This document shows positions 53,491 through 61,709 of a stretch of DNA of 64,000 nucleotides, one piece after another. Made by a program: the position numbers and the translations under genes. Within the stretch, counting starts at the first letter, position 1, and each line of letters starts with the position of its first letter. Location of the stretch: contig JAOUMB010000006.1 in the NCBI GenBank assembly GCA_029881725.1, forward strand, positions 1 through 64,000. Reading direction: 5' to 3'. The notes beneath the pieces are model-generated. The model made no database searches. It was given only the letters and a program-made list of their open reading frames with translations, and was not told where the DNA came from. The DNA comes from Nitrospirota bacterium. Lineage in GTDB: Bacteria > Nitrospirota > JACRHL01.

Positions 53491-54554
53491 TCGACACCGC
53501 GTTCTGGACCGGAAAGCGGGTGCTGGTGACCGGCCACACCGGCTTCAAGGGGGCGTGGCTGAGCCTGTGGCTGACGGAAATGGGCGCCGTGGTGTCCGGT
53601 TATGCGCTGGACCCGCCCACCACGCCAAACCTGTTCACCCACCTGCGGCTGGACAAGCGCGTTGCCTCGGTGATCGGCGACCTGCGGGACCCGGCCCATG
53701 TGCGCCGGGCGGTGGCGGAACACCGCCCCGACGTGGTGTTCCATCTGGCCGCGCAGCCGCTGGTGCGCGAATCCTATCGGGACCCGGTGGGAACCTATGC
53801 CACCAACGTCATGGGGCTGGTGCACCTGTTCGAAGCGTTGCGAGAGACGGCGACGGCGCGGGTGATGGTCAACGTCACCAGCGACAAGTGCTACGAAAAC
53901 CGCGAGTGGGTGTGGGGCTATCGCGAAACCGACGCCATGGGCGGCTATGACCCGTACAGCAGCAGCAAGGGGTGCGCGGAACTGGTTACCGCCGCCTACC
54001 GCCGTTCCTTTTTTCAGGATGGTGGGATGACCCTGGCCTCGGCACGGGCCGGCAATGTGATCGGCGGTGGCGACTGGGCGGACGACCGCCTGGTGCCGGA
54101 CGCCATCCGGGCCTTTGGCGCCGCCAGGCCGCTTCGGATTCGCAACCCCCACGCGGTGCGCCCGTGGCAGCACGTGCTCGACCCCTTGAACGGCTACATG
54201 ATGCTGGCCCGCCGGTTGTGGGACGATCCGGGGTGCGCCGAGGGGTGGAATTTTGGTCCCCCCGCCGAAGACGCCCGCAACGTGGCCTGGGTGGTGGACC
54301 GCCTTTGCAGTGCCTGGGGGGAGGGAGCCGCATGGGAACGGGATGGCGACGACCATCCCCACGAGGCGTCCCTGTTGTCGCTGGATTGCGCCAAGGCCCG
54401 CAACGGCCTTGGGTGGCATCCGGTCTGGCACACGGAGCAGGCCCTGGAGGAGACCATTCGTTGGTACCGCGCCGCGTCCGATGGGGAGTCCATGGTCGAT
54501 TTCAGCCTGCAACAGATCACCCGTTTTTCCACCCAGGCGGCTTCCGCCGCGTAA
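53484..54554 (+). CDS. rfbG: CDP-glucose 4,6-dehydratase
   Basis: This 356-residue extended SDR converts CDP-glucose to CDP-4-dehydro-6-deoxyglucose. The NAD loop is [16 protein letters not shown]. The catalytic Thr/Tyr/Lys region is [14 protein letters not shown] with [31 protein letters not shown] is diagnostic for RfbG. The start is ATG 53484, overlapping the rfbF stop by 7 bases. It is followed by rfbH after 13 bases. Confidence 0.97.
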   Translation: MVIDTAFWTGKRVLVTGHTGFKGAWLSLWLTEMGAVVSGYALDPPTTPNLFTHLRLDKRVASVIGDLRDPAHVRRAVAEHRPDVVFHLAAQPLVRESYRDPVGTYATNVMGLVHLFEALRETATARVMVNVTSDKCYENREWVWGYRETDAMGGYDPYSSSKGCAELVTAAYRRSFFQDGGMTLASARAGNVIGGGDWADDRLVPDAIRAFGAARPLRIRNPHAVRPWQHVLDPLNGYMMLARRLWDDPGCAEGWNFGPPAEDARNVAWVVDRLCSAWGEGAAWERDGDDHPHEASLLSLDCAKARNGLGWHPVWHTEQALEETIRWYRAASDGESMVDFSLQQITRFSTQAASAA

Positions 54555-54567
54555 CCCGTTGAGACCC

Positions 54568-55890
54568 ATGTTGAGCCCCGAACAGGACGCCGCCCTGCGC
54601 AAGGAAATTCTGGATCTGGTGGCGCGGTATGCGCAGCAGGCCCACGGACCGAAGGCGTTTACCGCCGGAGAGAGCATGGTGCCGCCCTCCGGAAAGGTTT
54701 ACGGTGCGGAGGAAATGACCGCACTGGTGGACGCGTCGCTGGACTTCTGGCTCACCACGGGCCGCTATAACGACCGGTTTGAATCGCAGTTGGCCACCTT
54801 TCTGGGGGTCCGTTATGCATTGACGGTCAATTCCGGGTCATCCGCCAACCTGCTGGCGGTGGCGGCGCTCAATTCACCGCTCCTCGGTGACCGGGCGCTT
54901 AAGCCGGGCGATGAGGTGATTACCGCCGCCGCCGGGTTCCCCACCACCCTCAATCCGCTCATCCAGCACGGGCAGGTGCCGGTGTTCGTGGATGTGGACC
55001 TGGCCACCTGCAACGCCACGGCCGCCGCGGTGCGCCAGGCGGTGAGCCCGCGTACCCGGGGCATCATGCTGGCGCACACCCTGGGCAACCCGTTCGATAT
55101 TGCCGGAATCATGGAAATCGCCCGCGAGCACGACCTGTGGGTGGTCGAGGATTGCTGTGACGCGCTGGGGGCCACCTTTGGCGGGCAGAAGGTGGGTACC
55201 TTCGGCCACATCGGCACGCTCAGCTTCTATCCGGCGCACCATATCACCATGGGCGAGGGCGGAGCCGTGTTCACTCGCGAGGCCCCGCTCAAGCGGGAAC
55301 TGGAGTCCATTCGCGATTGGGGGCGCCACTGTTATTGCCCGCCGGGCAAGGACAACACCTGTGGCAAGCGCTACGACTGGAAACTGGGCGGGCTGCCCGA
55401 GGGATACGACCACAAGTACATCTATTCCAACCTGGGCTACAACCTGAAGATTTCCGACATGCAGGCCGCGGTGGGGGTGGCGCAGATGGATCGCCTGGAC
55501 GGCTTCATCCGGCGCCGCAACGAGAATTTTGCCTATCTGCACGAACGCCTGACGCCGCTCTCCGACCGGCTGATCCTTCCCCGCGCCACGCCGGGCAGCG
55601 AGCCGTCCTGGTTCGGCTTCCCCATTACCCTGGATGGCGATGCACGCGGTACCCGCACCGATCTGTTGCGCTTTCTGGACGGGCGCAAGGTGGGGACGCG
55701 CCTGCTGTTCGCCGGAAACCTGACCCGGCAACCGTACATGCAGGGGCGTGAATTCCGGGTTTCCGGAGAGCTGACCAACACCGACCGGATCATGCACGAC
55801 ACTTTCTGGGTGGGGATCTACCCCGGTTTGGACAAGTCCATGCTCGATTACACGGCGGACTCCATCGCGGCCTTTTACGGGGGCGCCTGA
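54568..55890 (+). CDS. rfbH: CDP-4-dehydro-6-deoxyglucose 3-dehydrase (E1)
   Basis: This 440-residue PMP-dependent enzyme removes the C3 hydroxyl from CDP-4-dehydro-6-deoxyglucose. It has an aminotransferase fold, but the PLP lysine is replaced by His224 in [14 protein letters not shown], the hallmark of E1. A [2Fe-2S] cluster motif C-X57-C-X1-C-X7-C is complete: Cys197, Cys255, Cys257 and Cys265. It needs a ferredoxin-type reductase (E3, RfbI/AscD), not found in this window. It abuts the RmlC-like gene (TGATG overlap). Confidence 0.97.
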   Translation: MLSPEQDAALRKEILDLVARYAQQAHGPKAFTAGESMVPPSGKVYGAEEMTALVDASLDFWLTTGRYNDRFESQLATFLGVRYALTVNSGSSANLLAVAALNSPLLGDRALKPGDEVITAAAGFPTTLNPLIQHGQVPVFVDVDLATCNATAAAVRQAVSPRTRGIMLAHTLGNPFDIAGIMEIAREHDLWVVEDCCDALGATFGGQKVGTFGHIGTLSFYPAHHITMGEGGAVFTREAPLKRELESIRDWGRHCYCPPGKDNTCGKRYDWKLGGLPEGYDHKYIYSNLGYNLKISDMQAAVGVAQMDRLDGFIRRRNENFAYLHERLTPLSDRLILPRATPGSEPSWFGFPITLDGDARGTRTDLLRFLDGRKVGTRLLFAGNLTRQPYMQGREFRVSGELTNTDRIMHDTFWVGIYPGLDKSMLDYTADSIAAFYGGA

Positions 55891-56438
55891 TGGAGGTGCG
55901 TTCCACCGCCATTCCCGGTTGCCGGGAGTTGCAGCCCGTGGTGCGCGGCGATGCGCGGGGCCGCTTTATAAAAGTCTTTCACCGGGATGATTTTATAACG
56001 CATGGAATGAGCGGCGATTTTGCCGAGGCGTATTACTCGGTGTCGGAGCGCGGCGTGGTGCGCGGGCTGCATTTTATGCTGCCGCCCCAGGATCAGGACA
56101 AGCTGGTCTACTGCACCTCCGGAACCGTTCTGGACGCGGTGGTCGATCTGCGGCGTGGGTCACCTGCCTTCGGCAAATTTGAAACGTTCGACCTGTCCGC
56201 GGAGCGCGCCAACATGGTTTACATCCCCAAGGGGTGTGCTCACGGCTTTTGTGTCACATCGGCGCAAGCCACCATGGCCTACCACGTGACCACGGTCTAT
56301 TCGGCGGAGCACGACGCGGGCATCCTGTGGAACTCCGCCGGGATTCCCTGGCCCACCGATGCACCGTTGTTGTCCCCGCGGGACCGGGAATTCCCCACGC
56401 TGGATGCTTTCGACTCACCCTTTGTGTTCGAGGGGTGA
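55890..56438 (+). CDS. RmlC-like nucleotide-sugar epimerase
   Basis: This 182-residue cupin belongs to the dTDP-4-dehydrorhamnose 3,5-epimerase family. It has RGVVRGLHFMLPPQDQDKLV, with the usual His-containing site, then VYIPKGCAHGFCVTS and VTTVYSAEHDAGILWN. In a CDP-sugar operon it more likely epimerises C5 of the CDP-3,6-dideoxy-4-keto sugar, as AscE does in ascarylose synthesis. It shares its first base with the rfbH stop and its last with the SDR start. Confidence 0.9.
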   Translation: MEVRSTAIPGCRELQPVVRGDARGRFIKVFHRDDFITHGMSGDFAEAYYSVSERGVVRGLHFMLPPQDQDKLVYCTSGTVLDAVVDLRRGSPAFGKFETFDLSAERANMVYIPKGCAHGFCVTSAQATMAYHVTTVYSAEHDAGILWNSAGIPWPTDAPLLSPRDREFPTLDAFDSPFVFEG

Positions 56439-57349
56439 TGGCGGTGGGCGAGCCTCGCCGTTTTCTGATTACCGGCGCGACCGGCTTTGTCGGCTCCCGC
56501 CTGACCCGGCGGCTGGTGGCGGACGGGCACGACTGCCACGTGGTGGTGCGGCCCGACTCGGCACTGGATGAACTGTCCCCGGTGCGGGACCGCCTGACCG
56601 TGCACGTGCACGACGGCACCACCGGCGGCATGTCTCAATTGATGGAGGCGGCGGCGCCGGAGGTGGTGTTCCATTTGGCCGCGTATTTCGTGGCCGAACA
56701 CCGGTCGGACGACATCGACCGGCTGATCGAGGCCAATCTCCGCTTTGGCGCCCAGTTGGTGGATGCGCTGTGCGCGCGGGAGCGGCCGCTGCTGGTGAAT
56801 ACCGGCACCTCCTGGCAGCACTTTCATATGGCGGCATACCGCCCGGTATCGCTGTATGCGGCCACCAAACAGGCGTTCGAGGACCTGCTCGCCTATTACG
56901 CCGACGCGACCCGGTTGCAGGTGATCACGCTCAAACTGTTCGATACCTACGGCCCTGGCGATCCCCGTAAAAAGCTGCTGTTCGCCTTGGCGAATGCGGC
57001 ACAGAGTGGTGAACAAATGGCGCTTTCCGGCGGTGAGCAGCACATCGATATGGTGCATGTGGACGACGCCGTTGAGGCGTTTGTGCTGGCGGGACAACGC
57101 CTGCTGGCAGGGGAGGTGACCGAACCGGAAAGCTACGCGGTGTCGTCCGGGACGGCCCCGACACTGCGGGAACTGGTCGCCCTGTTCGAGCGGGCGTCCG
57201 GGGGGCGGTTGAATGTGGCGTGGGGGGCCAGAGCGTACCGTGCCCGCGAGGTGATGCACCCCTGGCGGGGAGGAACCCCGGTGCCGGGGTGGGCGCCGAA
57301 GGTGGGGCTGGAGCAAGGGCTTCGTGATATGGTGACGGCCAATGGCTGA
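56438..57349 (+). CDS. NAD(P)-dependent sugar reductase/epimerase (SDR)
   Basis: This 303-residue extended SDR has the cofactor loop ITGATGFVGSRLTRRLV, a Thr in LLVNTGTSWQHF and the catalytic YxxxK in VSLYAATKQAFED. LKLFDTYGPGDPRKKLL and HIDMVHVDDAVEAFVLAGQR are typical of nucleotide-sugar enzymes. In place it is the likely 4-ketoreductase that finishes the CDP-3,6-dideoxyhexose (RfbJ/AscF role). The ATG at 56438 follows GAGGGG closely; GTG 56444 is a second option. It overlaps the GT2 gene by 8 bases. Confidence 0.88.
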   Translation: MAVGEPRRFLITGATGFVGSRLTRRLVADGHDCHVVVRPDSALDELSPVRDRLTVHVHDGTTGGMSQLMEAAAPEVVFHLAAYFVAEHRSDDIDRLIEANLRFGAQLVDALCARERPLLVNTGTSWQHFHMAAYRPVSLYAATKQAFEDLLAYYADATRLQVITLKLFDTYGPGDPRKKLLFALANAAQSGEQMALSGGEQHIDMVHVDDAVEAFVLAGQRLLAGEVTEPESYAVSSGTAPTLRELVALFERASGGRLNVAWGARAYRAREVMHPWRGGTPVPGWAPKVGLEQGLRDMVTANG

Positions 57350-58313
57350 ACGGTTTTCCATCGTGATTGTGCACCGCAACGGCGCGGAAATCCTGTTGCA
57401 CACCCTGGATGCCCTGGGAAAGGCCGTCGACCCCGCGCGGGACCGGGTGTTTCTGGTGGACAACGGCAGCACTGACGACTCCTTGTCGCGGGTGCGCCTG
57501 TCCCATCCGCACGTGACGGTGATCGAAAACGGCTGCAACCTGGGGTATGCCGCTGCAATCAACCGGGCGATTTCCGAGACGCAATCTGAATTCGTGCTGC
57601 TGCTGAACAACGACGCCTTCGTGCCGCCCCATCTGCTGACCCGCATGGAAACGCTGTTCCGGGAACGCCCGCAGGCGGCGATTATCGGCCCGCAACTGGT
57701 GTCTCCGGAGGGGGCCACCCAGCGATCCTTTGGCACCGAGCCCACCGTACGTGGCGAACTGGGCATTCGCCTGCTCCAGCAGCGCCGTCCCAAGGCGCCG
57801 TCGGAGCCGGTGGCAGCGGTGGACTGGATCAGCGGCGCCTGCATGGCGGTGCGGCGGAAGGCGTTCGAGCAGGCCGGGACGATCGACAGCGGGTTCTTTT
57901 TCTATTTTGAGGATGTGGAGTGGTGTGTGCGGCTTCGGCGCGCGGGCTGGCAGGCGTTGTTTGACCGCGAGACCGAGGTGGTGCACATCATGGGCAGCAG
58001 CACCAAGCGGGTGCGCCGCGAGGCCCAGGTGGAAATGTTGCGCTCGCGGCTGCGTTTTTACCGCAAGGTGTTTTCGCCGGGGGCGGCAGCCCTGCTATTG
58101 ACGGTCCGGTGGTTGCGGCTGCTCCTGAACACTGCCTCCTACCTGTTGCTGACCGCGTTGACGCTGGGAATGGCAGGAAAGGTGCGGGGCAAGTTCCTGG
58201 ACTACGGATACCAGCTAGTCTGGTGGATGTCCGGCTGCCCGGAGTCCTGGGGGTTGCCGGGAAAACGGGCTTCGGATGGCGGTCAATCGATACCCAGTAA
58301 CGTCCAATCGTAA
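57342..58313 (+). CDS. GT2 glycosyltransferase, rhamnosyltransferase-like
   Basis: This 323-residue GT-A transferase opens SIVIVHRNGAEILLHTLDAL. It has FLVDNGSTDDSLSRV, ENGCNLGYAAAINRAI and FVLLLNNDAFVPPHLL, the pattern of WbbL/RfbN-type deoxysugar transferases. YFEDVEWCVRLRRAGWQ is the late acidic site. Hydrophobic C-terminal helices (ALLLTVRWLRLLLN) anchor it. It is the last gene of the CDP-sugar operon, so it is the best candidate to transfer the 3,6-dideoxyhexose. Its end overlaps the convergent RgpF-like gene by 31 bases. Confidence 0.9.
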   Translation: MAERFSIVIVHRNGAEILLHTLDALGKAVDPARDRVFLVDNGSTDDSLSRVRLSHPHVTVIENGCNLGYAAAINRAISETQSEFVLLLNNDAFVPPHLLTRMETLFRERPQAAIIGPQLVSPEGATQRSFGTEPTVRGELGIRLLQQRRPKAPSEPVAAVDWISGACMAVRRKAFEQAGTIDSGFFFYFEDVEWCVRLRRAGWQALFDRETEVVHIMGSSTKRVRREAQVEMLRSRLRFYRKVFSPGAAALLLTVRWLRLLLNTASYLLLTALTLGMAGKVRGKFLDYGYQLVWWMSGCPESWGLPGKRASDGGQSIPSNVQS

Positions 58314-59083
58314 TGGACGTTAAGAGCCTGACGGACCCGCTGGACATCTTTTGGCCTGCTCCGACCGCGGTGGCCCCAGATGAGCGAGGCCTTGATGTAT
58401 GGCATGCCCTGGCTCACCAACTCCGGTGCCGCAAAGATTGTAAGGTCCGCTTCATTGCGATCGATCCGTTTCCAGCGTGGGAGCCACGTGGCACGTCGTT
58501 TCCACACATAGCGGCTTTCTTCCGGAAAAGGGAAGCGATGGATGAGGGTGTCTCCCTTCAGACCATGCGCGGTCAAGTGGGTGGTCAGGCCGACTTCGTA
58601 ATCGCGAATCACTTCGCCCTTCGTAGGTATATCAACCACGCCGCTCCAAAAGGATTTCCACGCCGGGGATGCCAAAACTGTCTGGCGGAAACACAGAAAA
58701 TAACTCTGGACGTGCGGGGCCATTTCCTCATGAGCCGTCAGGCCCCAGAAATCACAGGGCCGGCCCGCCATGGTGGAAAATACGGATTCCAGAGAAAACA
58801 GTGGGCCGACGATGCTGGAATTGGTTAACAGGACTTCGTCAAAATCGGACAGTTTTTCGTTGGCAAGGCCCAATTTCCAAGCTGCGAAATCAAACCCTTT
58901 GTTGGGACGCGTGACAAGTTCATCACAATGCTGCCTTACCCTCCCCGCGCTCTGATCGTCTAGGGGAGAGTTGGAGACAAACACAAGGCGCGCCACATGC
59001 GGGCGCAGAGCGGACAGGTGATAAATGATCCAGGGGTCAACAGTGCCGCGGGCATTGAAGTGGGCGAATATACAAAGGCGCAT
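58283..59083 (-). CDS. Rhamnan synthesis protein F (RgpF)-like glycosyltransferase
   Basis: This 266-residue protein matches the RgpF family of rhamnose-rich polysaccharide synthesis. It contains RLCIFAHFNARGTVDPWIIY, RPNKGFDFAAWKLGLANEKL, FDEVLLTNSSIVGP and DFWGLTAHEE. The family is thought to act in glycan polymerisation or transfer; the exact reaction is debated. It faces the CDP-sugar operon and is a single gene. GC content is lower than that of the operon, and codon use is less biased. Confidence 0.88.
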   Translation of the reverse strand: MRLCIFAHFNARGTVDPWIIYHLSALRPHVARLVFVSNSPLDDQSAGRVRQHCDELVTRPNKGFDFAAWKLGLANEKLSDFDEVLLTNSSIVGPLFSLESVFSTMAGRPCDFWGLTAHEEMAPHVQSYFLCFRQTVLASPAWKSFWSGVVDIPTKGEVIRDYEVGLTTHLTAHGLKGDTLIHRFPFPEESRYVWKRRATWLPRWKRIDRNEADLTIFAAPELVSQGMPYIKASLIWGHRGRSRPKDVQRVRQALNVHYDWTLLGID

Positions 59084-59229
59084 GGCGAATCACTCTCTAA
59101 TCAAGAGGGTGGTGGCAAGTTCCTGCTGGCAGCAAACTTTTCCAAGGCCTATAATAGGGGTTTCTGCAGCTCGGCTCCAGTGGTATAGGGGGGAACCTGT
59201 CTACTCGACCGTTAGTGAGAGGCTTTTCG

Positions 59230-60225
59230 ATGGTGAAATCTGCCGTGTCTACGGAATATAAATGTCGGATATGTGGGCACGTGGGGGGAAATGAAACCTA
59301 TCAAGTTAGGGAAATGCTATATGGCACCCGGGAGTTATTTGACTATTTCCAGTGTTCAGATTGTGGATGCGTGCAGATATCTGAAGTCCCGGATGACCTC
59401 CAACGCCACTATCCAGAAAATTATGTGTCGTTCAAAAATTATCATCGACGGGCCGCAAGCCGCGCCCAGCGATTTATCAATCGCGCGCGAGTGTCGCATG
59501 CAATTAATGGGTCCGGGCTACTGGGAGGGGTTCTCAATGCATTTCTGCCGGAGCCAGACTACCTTTTGTGGTGTCGAGAGGCCGGGATAAAACGGGATTC
59601 TCGCATTGTTGATATCGGGTGTGGAAATGGAAAGCTATTGATTCGGATGATGCAGGGAGGGTTTTCCAATCTCTGTGGCGCTGATCCATTTATTGCAGAG
59701 GATTTACATTACGGCGACTTGGTGATCCACAAAATCGGAATGGAGGCGTTGGTTCAACGTTATCCTGGCGCGTTTGACCTAGTTATGCTGCATCACTCTT
59801 TCGAGCACATGGACGAGCCGGTTCAGGTGTTGAAAAATATTGCACGTCTTCTGTCACCAGGAGGTACGGCGCTAATTCGCATTCCCGTGGCCGACAGCTA
59901 TTGTTGGGAACATTATCGAGAGAATTGGTTTGCCTTGGATCCGCCCCGCCATCTTTATTTACATACTCGCTCCAGCATGGAACTGGTTGCACGTGAGTCG
60001 GGCATGGAGGTCGTCGCGGTACACGATGACGCTACGGCCACGCAATTTACGGGAAGTGAGCTTTATCAAAGAAACATTGCCGCAAACGCTCCCAAGGAAA
60101 CCCGCGACATCTTTCGACGGTCTGAGCTTCAAGCATTTAGTGCGAGAGCAAAAGAACTGAATGCGGCTGGGCGTGGTGATCAGTCCGCCTATTACTTACG
60201 CGTCAGTTCAAATGCGAACGGGTAG
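59230..60225 (+). CDS. SAM-dependent methyltransferase with N-terminal zinc ribbon
   Basis: This 331-residue class I methyltransferase has a four-Cys N-terminal zinc-ribbon-like module (YKCRICGHVGG, then FQCSDCGCVQ). The SAM site is RIVDIGCGNGKLLIRMMQGG; LVMLHHSFEHMDEPVQVLKN and LLSPGGTALIRIPVADSY continue the fold. Methyltransferases of this shape modify sugars in O-antigen or deoxysugar pathways. The start is ATG 59230 with AGAGG at about 7 bases; GTG 59215 is in frame. Base composition is clearly more AT-rich than that of the surrounding operons. Confidence 0.9.
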   Translation: MVKSAVSTEYKCRICGHVGGNETYQVREMLYGTRELFDYFQCSDCGCVQISEVPDDLQRHYPENYVSFKNYHRRAASRAQRFINRARVSHAINGSGLLGGVLNAFLPEPDYLLWCREAGIKRDSRIVDIGCGNGKLLIRMMQGGFSNLCGADPFIAEDLHYGDLVIHKIGMEALVQRYPGAFDLVMLHHSFEHMDEPVQVLKNIARLLSPGGTALIRIPVADSYCWEHYRENWFALDPPRHLYLHTRSSMELVARESGMEVVAVHDDATATQFTGSELYQRNIAANAPKETRDIFRRSELQAFSARAKELNAAGRGDQSAYYLRVSSNANG

Positions 60226-60536
60226 CGTGAAATCTGGTCTGCAGGCAGTGTTTTAGCGATCAGTCTGGCGTATCGCAACAGGTCGTCACTGTGTTTCCGG
60301 CGCACTCCAAAGGTGATCAAATCCAGTTCCAGTAAAGCATTTGGGGGATACCCGTGCCCCCATTGGGTAATCCGTAGTGGGTTCTTTCGGTATACGTCCC
60401 TTTGGGCCTGACCGGCGGGTGGAGGGGGCAAGCATCGACAATCGTTTCATAATAACTCTTTTTTCCGAACCTTTCGCCATGCCTGAGTGGGATTGCGGAA
60501 GCGGAAAGTGAAAAAACCTCAACCACCGTTGGAATT
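60226..60536. other. Intergenic region with a possible gene remnant
   Basis: No intact gene is seen. On the minus strand, 60192-60431 is open for 79 codons and reads like the end of a real protein (GVRRKHSDDLLRYARLIAKT, then DQISRYPFAFELTRK), but it has no proper start region, so it may be the fossil of a lost gene or chance. A CATAAT at 60448 could be a -10 for the efflux genes, without a clear -35. The region is AT-richer than average. Confidence 0.35.
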
Positions 60537-61694
60537 TTGCACTCCCCAATTCATTCAACTGTCCGGGCCGTACGAGGCATTGAATCGGTGCTGGCTTGTG
60601 CGGCGCTGTTGCTTGTTGCATGCAGTGGAGATCCGGCTCCGTTCACCATAACCCCCGAACGCCGGATCCCTGTCGAAGTCATCACTGCCGCTTCGGCTCC
60701 GTTTATCGAAAGCTACCGTGTCACCGCCGTGGCGGCGCCGGATCAGGTGTGGCACTTGTCCGCTGAGGTGGCCGGGACGCTGGCTGAACTGGTGGCGGAT
60801 CAGGGGGATCGGGTGGCCAAGGGGGACGTGCTGGCGCGGTTCGACCCGGTGCCGTTCGAACTGGCGCGGGATATCCGCACCGCTGAGCGCGACCGCGCCC
60901 GGGTTCGGCTGGCACTGGCCAGGAAGACTTTCAAGCGTCAACAGGGGTTGCACAATCAGGGCTCCGTGTCCGACTCCATTCTGGAGGAGGCCGAACTGGC
61001 CGTGAAACTGGCCGAAGCCGACCTGAAGCTGGCGGAACTTGCCCTCACCAACGCCGGGCGCGATCTGGAAAACAGCGTGATCACCGCCCCGGCGGACGGG
61101 GAGGTTACCCGGCGGTTTCCCGAGGTGGGAGCCGTGGTGGCACCGGGGCAACCCCTGTTCCATCTGGCGCGTACCGATCGCATTCGCCTTCAGGCCGGCC
61201 TGTCCGAAAACCAGGTGGTGCATGTGCGCGCGGGCGGAGAGGCGCGGGTGGCCTTTGACGCCCTGCCGGGGGAAACCTTCACTGGCAGCATTCTCAGCGT
61301 CGGTTCCGTGGATCAGCCGGGGGAGGCCACGTTCCCGGTGGAGGTGGATCTGGACAATCCGGAAGGGCGCATCCGGCCCGGCATGGTGGCGCGGGTGACC
61401 ACCGGGGGGCGCGCACTGGCCGAGGCGGTGCGGGTTCCGGCGCTGGCCGTGCGCACCACCGCCGACGGCCCGGTGGTGTTTATGCTGTCGGAGGGTGCCG
61501 CCCGCCGGGTGCCGGTGACCGTGGCCGCGCTGGTGGATGAATCCGCCGTGCTTACCTCTGGCGTCCAATCCGGAGACCGGGTGGTCGTGGTGGGGCAGGC
61601 GGCCCTCAAGGGGGGCGAAAAGCTCGAGGTGGCGGCGCAGGACGGCAAACTGGTCGGACAACGGGGTGTCCCCGCTGTGGACAGCCTGCCCTAG
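60537..61694 (+). CDS. RND efflux periplasmic adaptor lipoprotein
   Basis: This 385-residue membrane fusion protein of the AcrA/MexA type has a lipoprotein signal (lipobox LVAC, lipidated Cys29). A barrel-sandwich domain follows (about 70-95 and 185-210: LSAEVAGTLAELVADQGDRV). An alpha-hairpin coiled coil lies around 105-175, then beta-barrel (SILSVGSVDQPGEATFPVEV) and membrane-proximal domains. The start is TTG 60537; GTG 60588 would shorten the signal. It bridges the inner-membrane pump that follows (15-base gap) to an outer-membrane channel not seen here. Confidence 0.92.
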   Translation: MHSPIHSTVRAVRGIESVLACAALLLVACSGDPAPFTITPERRIPVEVITAASAPFIESYRVTAVAAPDQVWHLSAEVAGTLAELVADQGDRVAKGDVLARFDPVPFELARDIRTAERDRARVRLALARKTFKRQQGLHNQGSVSDSILEEAELAVKLAEADLKLAELALTNAGRDLENSVITAPADGEVTRRFPEVGAVVAPGQPLFHLARTDRIRLQAGLSENQVVHVRAGGEARVAFDALPGETFTGSILSVGSVDQPGEATFPVEVDLDNPEGRIRPGMVARVTTGGRALAEAVRVPALAVRTTADGPVVFMLSEGAARRVPVTVAALVDESAVLTSGVQSGDRVVVVGQAALKGGEKLEVAAQDGKLVGQRGVPAVDSLP

Positions 61695-61709
61695 GGCGGA
61701 TTTCTCCCC

